A stretch of 47,142 bases of DNA from Ruminococcus sp. (GTDB lineage: Bacteria; Bacillota; Clostridia; Oscillospirales; Ruminococcaceae), in assembly GCA_017478965.1 (NCBI GenBank), contig JAFVCV010000025.1, positions 1-47,142 of the forward strand, given 5' to 3'. The notes under the pieces are model-generated. The model did not search any database and was not told the origin of the DNA. It worked only from the letters and a program-made list of their open reading frames with translations. Numbering within the stretch: position 1 is the first letter of the stretch; every line of letters starts with the position of its first letter. A program made the translations under genes and the position numbers. Below, piece by piece: positions 40,080-47,142 of the stretch.

Positions 40080-41393
40080 TTGGGAAATACCAGAAAATAT
40101 ACTGTCAAGCTTTTGACTAAGCAGGAGAGCGACTCTTCCTTTTCAAACCTTTTGCTGGACGATGCCCTTGCAAGGAGCGACTTTGACAGCAGGGACAAAA
40201 AGTTCGTTTCAGCCCTGTTCTACGGGGTCCTTGAAAGAAGATATACCCTTGACCTGATAATCACAGAGCTTTCTAAGAACCCTAAGAACAAGCTCAGCGC
40301 CGAGGTGAGGAATATTCTCCGGACCGGGCTGTACCAGCTTTTATATATGGATTCGGTGCCGGATAACGCTGCGGTGGATGAGGCCGTCAAGCTGGCCAAG
40401 AAGAACCGCAATCCCGCAGTGAGCGGCTTCGTGAACGGTATGCTGAGAGAGTTCATAAGAAAAGGCAAAAAGCTCCCTGAAGGCAGGATTGTCACTGAAA
40501 GGCTCTCCATAGATCATTCCTGCCCCCTGTGGCTGGTGGAAAAATGGTATAATGAGCTTGGACCTGACAGATGTAAAGCAATGCTGCTTTACTCGATCGG
40601 ACAGCCGCCTACAACTGTAAGGTTAAATACCTTACACCATGGTGAGGAAGAGATACTTGATCTTATGGCTGGGGACGGGCTGACTTTTGAGAGGGTAAGC
40701 GGTCTCAGGAACAGCTTCAGGATATGTTTTTCCGGAGCGGTCGAGAATACCGAAAGCTACAAAAACGGACTTTTCCATGTTCAGGACCTGTCCAGTCAGC
40801 TGTGCTGTATGGCAGTCGGGCCTAAGCCCGGTGATACTGTCCTGGACCTTTGCTCTGCTCCCGGCGGCAAGGCCTTTACGATGGCTGAGATGATGGAGGA
40901 TAGGGGAAGGGTCATGGCTTTTGACCTTCACCCGAAACGGGTGGGACTTATCAGGAACGGCGCCCGGAGACTTGGCCTTAGCTGCATAAGCGCCGGGACC
41001 AATAACGCCAAGGAGTTCAATACTGAGCTGCCGATGGCTGATAAGGTCCTTGTGGACGCACCTTGTTCAGGCCTTGGTGTCATCAGGCGCAAGCCGGAGA
41101 TAAAGTATAAGGATCCCTCTGAGCTTGTAAGGCTCCCTCAGGTACAGTATGAGATACTTTCCGCTTCAGCGGGCTATGTAAAGCCCGGCGGGACCCTGGT
41201 ATATTCCACCTGCACCGTTTCAAAAGAGGAAAATGAGCAGGTGGCCGAGAGATTTCTGAGGGAGCATGAGGGCTTTTCTCCCGGCAGCCTGGGTGACTTG
41301 CCTGTGGACGGCGAGCCGTCTATGCTGACCGTGACTCCGGATATGTTCGGGTCCGACGGCTTCTTTATCGCAAAATTCGTTCGCAGGGGGTGA
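40080..41393 (+). CDS. rsmB: 16S rRNA (cytosine(967)-C(5))-methyltransferase
   Basis: A 437-aa enzyme. An N-terminal NusB-like RNA-binding domain (about 1-140) is followed by a SAM-binding Rossmann domain with DLCSAPGGKAFTMAEMM, VDAPCSGLGVIRRKPE (motif IV Cys) and YSTCTVSKEENEQV (motif VI catalytic Cys). The start is TTG at 40080: CGGAGG is well placed and no ATG in frame is nearby. Confidence 0.94.
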   Translation: MGNTRKYTVKLLTKQESDSSFSNLLLDDALARSDFDSRDKKFVSALFYGVLERRYTLDLIITELSKNPKNKLSAEVRNILRTGLYQLLYMDSVPDNAAVDEAVKLAKKNRNPAVSGFVNGMLREFIRKGKKLPEGRIVTERLSIDHSCPLWLVEKWYNELGPDRCKAMLLYSIGQPPTTVRLNTLHHGEEEILDLMAGDGLTFERVSGLRNSFRICFSGAVENTESYKNGLFHVQDLSSQLCCMAVGPKPGDTVLDLCSAPGGKAFTMAEMMEDRGRVMAFDLHPKRVGLIRNGARRLGLSCISAGTNNAKEFNTELPMADKVLVDAPCSGLGVIRRKPEIKYKDPSELVRLPQVQYEILSASAGYVKPGGTLVYSTCTVSKEENEQVAERFLREHEGFSPGSLGDLPVDGEPSMLTVTPDMFGSDGFFIAKFVRRG

Positions 41394-41397
41394 GCCT

Positions 41398-42444
41398 TTG
41401 GTAATACGCTGTGAGGACGGCAGGATAGATATCCTGTCGCTGAGCTTGCCTGAGCTTGAGGAAGAGATCAAGGCCATGGGCGAGAAGACCTTTCGGGCCG
41501 GACAGATATTTGATTGGCTACACGCAAAAAAGGTCAGAAAATTCGATGAAATGACTAATCTATCTGTACAACTGCGTGATGTGCTCCAAAAAAAATTTTG
41601 TTTAAAATCACTATTTATAGTGAAAAGACTTGAATCGCATACCGATAATACTGTAAAATATCTATATAGGCTCCCGGACGGGAATCATGTGGAATCTGTC
41701 ATTATGGAGTATGAGCACGGCAATACTGTCTGTGTCTCCACTCAGGTGGGCTGTAAAATGGGGTGCAGGTTCTGCGCTTCGACCATAGCAGGGTATAAAA
41801 GGGACCTGCTGCCGTCGGAGATACTTTTGCAGATCTACGAGGCCGGCCGTGACAGCGGCAGGAAGATCTCGGGAGTGGTACTTATGGGTATCGGTGAACC
41901 CATGGACAATTACGATAACGTTGTTTGTTTTCTGGGACTTCTTTCCTGTGAAAAAGGCATGAATATGTCTCTTAGACACGTTTCAGTGTCTACCTGCGGC
42001 ATAGTTCCGAGGATATACGAGCTGGCTGAGCTCAAACTGGGGATAACCCTTTCGGTCTCTCTTCATGCGGCCAATAACAGGGCCAGGAGCGAGATAATGC
42101 CGGTGAACAACAGGTATGACATCGGGGAGCTGATGGAGGCCTGCCGATACTATTTCAAGGTCACAGGAAGAAGGATATCCTTTGAGTATGCCCTTATCGA
42201 CGGGCATAATGACAGCAGGGCCGACGCTGAGGAGCTGAGCCGGCTGCTGGGAGATATGGTTTGTCATGTGAACGTGATCCCTGTGAATAAGATAAAGGAA
42301 CGGGATTACAGGTCGGACAGAAAGGCAGCCTACAGATTTCAGAGACTGCTTGGTGAATACGGTATAAATGCTACCGTCAGAAGGACCCTGGGCGCAGATA
42401 TAGATGCGGCCTGCGGTCAGCTGAGACGGGAGTATGAAATATAA
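41398..42444 (+). CDS. rlmN: Dual-specificity 23S rRNA / tRNA adenine-C2 methyltransferase
   Basis: A 348-aa radical SAM methyltransferase that methylates A2503 of 23S rRNA and A37 of some tRNAs. The cluster motif is C-x3-C-x2-C in QVGCKMGCRFCAST. GIGEPMDNYDNV and the catalytic Cys in the RRTLGADIDAACGQL tail are seen. The start is TTG at 41398 (AGGGGG before it). A stretch near residues 45-80 is noticeably A/T-rich. Confidence 0.94.
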   Translation: MVIRCEDGRIDILSLSLPELEEEIKAMGEKTFRAGQIFDWLHAKKVRKFDEMTNLSVQLRDVLQKKFCLKSLFIVKRLESHTDNTVKYLYRLPDGNHVESVIMEYEHGNTVCVSTQVGCKMGCRFCASTIAGYKRDLLPSEILLQIYEAGRDSGRKISGVVLMGIGEPMDNYDNVVCFLGLLSCEKGMNMSLRHVSVSTCGIVPRIYELAELKLGITLSVSLHAANNRARSEIMPVNNRYDIGELMEACRYYFKVTGRRISFEYALIDGHNDSRADAEELSRLLGDMVCHVNVIPVNKIKERDYRSDRKAAYRFQRLLGEYGINATVRRTLGADIDAACGQLRREYEI

Positions 42445-42480
42445 AAAAGAGGGAATAAAGATAGAAAGGTGGTGAACTGC

Positions 42481-43209
42481 TTGTTTTGTGCATATGACTC
42501 AAACGTTGGGCTGAAGAGGGACGAGAACCAGGACAGGGTCAGGATAGAGTTCCTTGGTGAGAACATCTCAGTGGCAGCGGTTTGTGACGGTATGGGCGGA
42601 GCTGCATCAGGCGGGATAGCCAGCCAGATAGCGATAGATGCTTTCTTTGAAAGGGTCATGGTGAATTTCAGACCAGAGATGAACGAAAATTCTATCAGGA
42701 ACCTGCTGGTGAACGCAGTGCAGTATGCCAATACCCTGGTGTATGAAAAAAGCAGAGAAGACGCTGAGAACAACGGCATGGGCACTACTTGTGTAGCCGC
42801 TTTGGTCAGAGGACGGAGCATCCATGTGGTCAGCGTCGGTGACAGCAGAGCGTATCTGCTTGATGATAAGGGTATCAGGCAGATCACTACGGATCATACC
42901 TTCGTAGGTATGCTTTATGAGACCGGGCAGATCACGGCGGAAGAGGCCAAGGTCCATCCTATGAGGAACATGATAACCAAGGCCGTGGGGGTTGAACCCG
43001 ATATTGAAGTAGATTATTTCGGACTGGACGAGGACGGGAACTTTGATGTGTTTCTGTGTTCTGACGGACTGTCGGGCTATTGCAGCGACGAACTGATATA
43101 CAAGACCGTATTCGGCAATAATCTGGATAAGGCGGTGGCCGAGCTTATCGCATATGCCAATGAGTGCGGCGGCAAGGACAATATCACAGCTGCGGTAGTG
43201 GCGAATTGA
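42481..43209 (+). CDS. prpC: PP2C-family serine/threonine phosphatase (PrpC/Stp)
   Basis: A 242-aa PPM phosphatase. The motifs are KRDENQDR, VCDGMGGAASGG, GMGTTCVAALV, GDSRAYLLDD, CSDGLSGY and GGKDNITAAVV, with the metal-binding Asps in place. It opposes PrkC. The start is uncertain. TTG at 42481 is chosen because AAAGGTGG (42465-42472) fits; a GTG at 42469 or 42472 would add three or four residues (MVNC). Confidence 0.93.
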   Translation: MFCAYDSNVGLKRDENQDRVRIEFLGENISVAAVCDGMGGAASGGIASQIAIDAFFERVMVNFRPEMNENSIRNLLVNAVQYANTLVYEKSREDAENNGMGTTCVAALVRGRSIHVVSVGDSRAYLLDDKGIRQITTDHTFVGMLYETGQITAEEAKVHPMRNMITKAVGVEPDIEVDYFGLDEDGNFDVFLCSDGLSGYCSDELIYKTVFGNNLDKAVAELIAYANECGGKDNITAAVVAN

Positions 43210-43249
43210 ATGATCGGCATTGAAATAAATGAATTAGGAGTTGAATTAA

Positions 43250-45478
43250 ATGGATTCTAATATCGGTAGAAAACTCGACGGCAGATATGAGATGACCGAG
43301 CTCATAGGCGTTGGGGGAATGGCCGACGTCTATAAGGCGAAGGACGTCATGGAGGACCGTGACGTTGCCGTCAAGATACTGAAACCTGAATTTGCCGGCG
43401 ATGAGGAGTTCCTCAGGCGCTTTCGCAACGAGAGCAAGGCGATAGCTGTCCTTTCTCACCCGAATATCGTCAAGATCTATGACGTAGGGTTCAGTGACGA
43501 GATACAGTTCATCGTCATGGAGTATATCGACGGCATCACCCTCAAAGAGTTTATCGAGCAGCAGGGCGTGCTCAAATGGAAGGACGCACTGCATTTCATT
43601 ACACAGATACTCAGAGCTTTGCAGCACGCCCATGACAAGGGCATAGTCCACAGGGATATCAAGCCACAGAACATCATGCTCATGTATGACGGCACCATTA
43701 AGGTCATGGACTTCGGCATTGCAAGATTTTCAAGGATCGACGGCAAGACCATCTCTGACAAGACCATAGGTTCCGTTCACTATATATCGCCGGAGCAGGC
43801 TCAGGGCGAGATGACCGATGAGAGGTCGGATATCTATTCTGTAGGCATCATGCTCTATGAGATGCTCACCGGCAGAAAGCCTTTCGACGGAGAGGACGTT
43901 ATCTCGGTGGCTGTCAAGCATATGCACGATAAGGCAGTAAATCCCAGAGATATAATGCCGTCTATCCCGGAGGCCCTGGAGGAGATAGTTATCCACGCAA
44001 TGGAGAAGGAACCTGCAAACAGGTATCAGTCCGCTGCGGATATGATAAGGGATATAGATACTTTCAAGCTCAATCAGAGCGTGGTCTTCGGTTATAAGGA
44101 GGGTGCGGCTCCCATCGCAGACAGCGCCGCCTACTATCCCCCTGCCGCCGGCAGCAGCAGGGTAGACCTCAATAAGAGCTATAATAACGAAAGTTATGAT
44201 GACTATGACGATTACGGCGGCGAAAGAGCCTATGATGACGAGTCTTACTACGATGACGGTGAGGACGACGATGACGACGATGGGCCGAAGAGGTCATATG
44301 TGGTGCCAATACTGCTTGCTGTTACCGTTGCGGTGGTCATCGTGGCAGCCTGCATAATCGGCTGGACCGTTATCAAGTCCTTTACCCCTGACCCTAACTC
44401 CGGCCTGCATACCGGTACGGTCACTCTGCCTAACTTCGTAGGCAAGAATATCGTTCAGGTGCAGACTGACTGGAGCGATAAATTACAGTTCGATATCCAG
44501 CAGGAATACAGCATCGAGTATGACGAGGGCATTATATTCTGGCAGAGCCAGTCCGTGGGCAAGTCAGTCAAGGAAGGCTACACTATCACCCTCAAGGTAT
44601 CAAAGGGCAAGCAGATGACCGTTGTGCCTGATATGACGGGATATGATTCCGAAGTGGCACAGAGCGAACTCAGAGCGCAGAATTTCAGCATCGTTCTGAG
44701 ACGTAAGTGGGACGACAACGTTCCTGAGGGCCAGGTAATAAGCACAGAGCCTGCTGCCGGCACACAGTATCCCGTAGGCGGTACTGTCACCCTCTATGTT
44801 TCCAACGGTCCTGTTGATACCAAGGTCAAGGTGCCTAACGTTATCGGTATGACTAAGGAGAAGGCTATTGCAGCACTGAAGGAGAACAAGCTCCAGGTAG
44901 TAGTTCAGGATATGCCTCATGACGGCGATAAGGGTAAGGTTGTTGACCAGTCCCACGATCCTGATGAGAGAGTTGACAAGGACACCGAGATCACAATATG
45001 GGTATCTACCGGTGAGACGGACCCTGTTGACCTGACCATCGCACTTGAACTGCCCGAGGGTCTGCACGGCGCTTACTATATCGAGATATTCAAGGACGGC
45101 AATCCTATCGGCAACCAGTCTATAGCCAACGCCGAGCTGGCAGGTACTCAGGTATATCTGGAGATCCAGGGCAAGAAGAAGGAGACTCTGACTGTTTCCA
45201 TCAGGAACGAGGAGTCCGGCAAGTCCGTCAAGTATGCAGTATTCAACGTTGACTACGATGCTAAGACAGCTAAGCTCAGCGGCTCGCTGAACAAGCAGGG
45301 TCTGCTTGACATCACGCCGACCACTACTTCTTCCACCACGGAGACCGAAACTGAGACTGAAACTGAAACGACCACCGAGATCGAGACCACCACTCAGTAT
45401 GTTCCTCCTGTAACAGAGACTACCACAGAGTATGTTCCTCCTGTTACCAGTCCGGAAACACCTGAGCTTGGCGAGTGA
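43250..45478 (+). CDS. prkC: Serine/threonine protein kinase with PASTA domains (PrkC)
   Basis: A 742-aa membrane kinase. The catalytic domain has the glycine loop GVGGMADVY, Lys42, HRDIKPQN with Asp136, DFGIARF and YISPEQAQG. After an acidic Asp/Tyr-rich juxtamembrane stretch (about 310-345) comes one membrane helix (about 350-374) and three PASTA repeats that sense peptidoglycan. An extra beta domain (about 590-690) and a Thr/Glu-rich tail with two TTxYVPPV repeats follow and are unusual. It is paired with prpC, as in Bacillus. Confidence 0.95.
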   Translation: MDSNIGRKLDGRYEMTELIGVGGMADVYKAKDVMEDRDVAVKILKPEFAGDEEFLRRFRNESKAIAVLSHPNIVKIYDVGFSDEIQFIVMEYIDGITLKEFIEQQGVLKWKDALHFITQILRALQHAHDKGIVHRDIKPQNIMLMYDGTIKVMDFGIARFSRIDGKTISDKTIGSVHYISPEQAQGEMTDERSDIYSVGIMLYEMLTGRKPFDGEDVISVAVKHMHDKAVNPRDIMPSIPEALEEIVIHAMEKEPANRYQSAADMIRDIDTFKLNQSVVFGYKEGAAPIADSAAYYPPAAGSSRVDLNKSYNNESYDDYDDYGGERAYDDESYYDDGEDDDDDDGPKRSYVVPILLAVTVAVVIVAACIIGWTVIKSFTPDPNSGLHTGTVTLPNFVGKNIVQVQTDWSDKLQFDIQQEYSIEYDEGIIFWQSQSVGKSVKEGYTITLKVSKGKQMTVVPDMTGYDSEVAQSELRAQNFSIVLRRKWDDNVPEGQVISTEPAAGTQYPVGGTVTLYVSNGPVDTKVKVPNVIGMTKEKAIAALKENKLQVVVQDMPHDGDKGKVVDQSHDPDERVDKDTEITIWVSTGETDPVDLTIALELPEGLHGAYYIEIFKDGNPIGNQSIANAELAGTQVYLEIQGKKKETLTVSIRNEESGKSVKYAVFNVDYDAKTAKLSGSLNKQGLLDITPTTTSSTTETETETETETTTEIETTTQYVPPVTETTTEYVPPVTSPETPELGE

Positions 45479-45500
45479 TATCCGGGGCTAGACAGGATCT

Positions 45501-46388
45501 ATGAACGGTATAATAACCAAAGCTATCGGGGGCCTCTACACTGTAGATGCCTCCGACGGCATTTATGAATGTAAGGCCAGGGGCATTTTCAGGAAGAAAA
45601 GGATATCCCCTATGTGCGGGGACACTGTGAGCTTTTCCGTTGAGGGAGAGCGCACCGGCGTCATCGAGGAGATCGTTCCCAGGCGATCTGAGCTGATAAG
45701 GCCGCCTCTGGCTAATCTGGATATACTTCTTTTTGTCAGCTCAACAGTTGAGCCAAGACCCAATACCCTGCTTTTAGATAAGTTCATTGCCATTGCGGTC
45801 TATAAGAAAATAGAGCCGGTGGTGGTCTTTACCAAGGTCGATAAGCAGAGCGATACTGAGCTTTCTGAGATCTACCGCAAGGCCGGTATAAGAGTTTTCA
45901 GCTGCGACAACACCACCGGTGAGGGCAGCGCAGAGGTGAGGGAGCTGCTAAAGGGCAGACTTTCAGCCTTTACCGGAAATACCGGGGTCGGGAAATCCTC
46001 TCTGCTGAACAATATGTTCCCGGAGCTGGGCCTTGCCACCGGAGAGATCAGCAAAAAGCTGGGCCGTGGGAGACATACCACCAGGCACGTGGAGCTGTAC
46101 AAGCTTGAAGATGGCGGCTATATAGCCGATACTCCGGGCTTTTCTTCCTTCGATACCAACAGGTATGATATAATCTTCAAGGACGAGCTGGCCGGCTGTT
46201 TTGCAGAGTTCGGGCCTTTTACGGACAAGTGCCGTTTCCCTGACTGCAGCCATACCAAGGAAAAGGGCTGCGCAGTCATCGAGGCCGTCCGCTCAGGACA
46301 GATATCGCCTTCCAGACATGAGAGCTATCTGAGAATGTATGAGGAGGCCAGGGACCTGAAGGAGTGGGAATATAAAGATGAGCAGTAA
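45501..46388 (+). CDS. rsgA: Ribosome small-subunit-dependent GTPase A
   Basis: A 295-aa circularly permuted GTPase that assists 30S maturation. An N-terminal OB-fold is followed by TKVDK (G4), GNTGVGKSSLLN (G1), RGRHTTRH (switch) and DTPGFSSF (G3). The C-terminal zinc motif CRFPDCSHTKEKGC is present. The gene overlaps thiN by 11 bases. In B. subtilis, rpe follows, but it is missing here. Confidence 0.94.
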   Translation: MNGIITKAIGGLYTVDASDGIYECKARGIFRKKRISPMCGDTVSFSVEGERTGVIEEIVPRRSELIRPPLANLDILLFVSSTVEPRPNTLLLDKFIAIAVYKKIEPVVVFTKVDKQSDTELSEIYRKAGIRVFSCDNTTGEGSAEVRELLKGRLSAFTGNTGVGKSSLLNNMFPELGLATGEISKKLGRGRHTTRHVELYKLEDGGYIADTPGFSSFDTNRYDIIFKDELAGCFAEFGPFTDKCRFPDCSHTKEKGCAVIEAVRSGQISPSRHESYLRMYEEARDLKEWEYKDEQ

Positions 46389-47031
46389 AAAGTGCGTTAT
46401 CTTTGCCGGCGGGGACCCGGTGTCGGGGTCTGCCGTAAGTAAGGATATCATAGAGGGCGCCTTTATCATTGCCGCTGACAGAGGGCTGCTGCTGTGTAAA
46501 GACCTTGGGCTGGGACCTGATATGGTCATCGGGGACTTTGACTCCCTGGGGCATGAGCCTGAGGGGGATAACGTTATCACCTACCCGGTCGAAAAGGACG
46601 ATACCGACCTTATGCTGGCCATAAAGCAGGTGAGGAGCCAGGGTTTTGATGAATACTATATTTTCGGCGCCCTGGGCGGCAGGCTGGACCATACACTGGG
46701 CAATCTGAGCTGTCTGGCTCTTCTTGCCGAATACGGCAGCCGTGGTTTTATCATCTCAGATACTGAAAGAGTCTCGGTGATGATGCCGGGGACCTATGTT
46801 TTCAGGAGGAACGACGGGGCTACTTTGTCTCTTTTCGCCTTCGGCAGCGATATTGAGGGACTTGCTTTGGAGGGGACAAAGTATGAGGCAGAAGATGCCA
46901 GGCTTTCGTGTGCATCGACCCTGGGCGTCTCCAATGAGATAAATGCCCCGGAAGCTGTTCTTAGTTTCAAAAAGGGTATGCTGCTGTCGGTGCAGACCAG
47001 GTACGAAAAGGAACCATTCTTAGTTAACTGA
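46378..47031 (+). CDS. thiN: Thiamine pyrophosphokinase
   Basis: A 217-aa enzyme transferring pyrophosphate from ATP to thiamine. ADRGLLLCKDLGLGPDMVI and GDFDSLG hold the metal-binding Asps, EKDDTDLMLA follows, and GALGGRLDHTLGNL is the TPK signature. It overlaps rsgA by 11 bases. Confidence 0.93.
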   Translation: MSSKKCVIFAGGDPVSGSAVSKDIIEGAFIIAADRGLLLCKDLGLGPDMVIGDFDSLGHEPEGDNVITYPVEKDDTDLMLAIKQVRSQGFDEYYIFGALGGRLDHTLGNLSCLALLAEYGSRGFIISDTERVSVMMPGTYVFRRNDGATLSLFAFGSDIEGLALEGTKYEAEDARLSCASTLGVSNEINAPEAVLSFKKGMLLSVQTRYEKEPFLVN

Positions 47032-47110
47032 ATAGTATATAGCAGACGCTCAGTCGTCAGTACCGACCCGGGACCGGAACGGTATAGAAACTTGACGGAG
47101 GTATCTACTT

Positions 47111-47142
47111 ATGAAGGTCGTAGTAGTCAAAAGCCCAAGAGC
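47111..47142 (+). CDS. spoVM: Probable stage V sporulation protein M (SpoVM), start only
   Basis: The window ends after ATG and ten complete codons in total, reading MKVVVVKSPR. GGAGG (47096-47100) precedes it. B. subtilis SpoVM is 26 residues and begins MKFYTIKLPK, with Lys and Pro at matching places; it lies directly after thiN, as here. SpoVM marks the forespore membrane by its curvature. The call rests on position plus a short match, so it is moderate. Confidence 0.6.
   Translation, partial: MKVVVVKSPR

Noticed and set aside
45340-45475. Short DNA repeats at the prkC 3' end as a mobile or CRISPR-like repeat
   Set aside because: They are explained by the repetitive Thr/Glu and YVPPV protein tail.
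1-47142. tRNA, rRNA, CRISPR, IS or phage elements
   Set aside because: No cloverleaf, rRNA stretch, regular spacer array, transposase or integrase was seen on reading both strands.

Overview
The window looks like a chromosomal segment of a Gram-positive, anaerobic, probably spore-forming Clostridia member, most likely a cellulosome-type Ruminococcus or close relative. The reasons are: a housekeeping run in the Bacillus/Clostridium order (yicC-remA-gmk-rpoZ-priA-def-fmt-rsmB-rlmN-prpC-prkC-rsgA-thiN-spoVM); spore genes (spmA, spmB and the first codons of a likely spoVM); an AbrB homologue; a secreted subtilase ending in a two-repeat type I dockerin; a cytosolic GH26-type mannanase; heavy AGG/AGA arginine usage; and several TTG starts. 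The species call is inference. I saw no rRNA, tRNA, CRISPR array, insertion sequence or prophage.

Layout. 1-2.6 kb: a leaderless GH26 glycosidase, a flavoprotein with a four-Cys cluster and a PfkB sugar kinase. 2.7-7.4 kb: a tight run of an Lrp regulator, an aminotransferase, ispE, a zinc-ribbon membrane protein and a PflA-like radical SAM enzyme. 7.5-14.3 kb: single-gene units (HD protein, HPr-like protein without the active His, mtaB, SGNH hydrolase, zinc-ribbon protein, sfsA, SDR, a new 49-aa ORF and a membrane protein). 14.3-19.4 kb: sbcD-sbcC convergent with spmA-spmB. 19.5-24 kb: abrB, a sugar nucleotidyltransferase, an SDR and rsmD-coaD-coiled coil. 24-29.7 kb: the dockerin subtilase, a membrane-anchored XRE regulator, a GNAT and an A/T-rich low-complexity lipoprotein. 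30-34 kb: ilvE divergent from glmS, then a HAD phosphatase. 34-47.1 kb: the long conserved translation/phosphosignalling operon.

Regulation is unusually legible. About twenty sigma-A-type promoters can be read by eye, nearly all with a 17-bp spacer and most with an extended -10 (TGnTATAAT). The strongest novel candidates are: an intrinsic terminator with a competing 10-bp antiterminator helix in the glmS leader, where a glmS ribozyme might be expected; a terminator for one gene embedded in the coding sequence of the convergent sfsA; a sigma-E-like promoter ahead of spmA-spmB; a long structured leader ahead of the lipoprotein; a two-codon minigene ahead of mtaB; and an unannotated 49-aa ORF whose last codons form the -35 box of the next gene. 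I did not find a clear new multi-gene system; most genes belong to known families.
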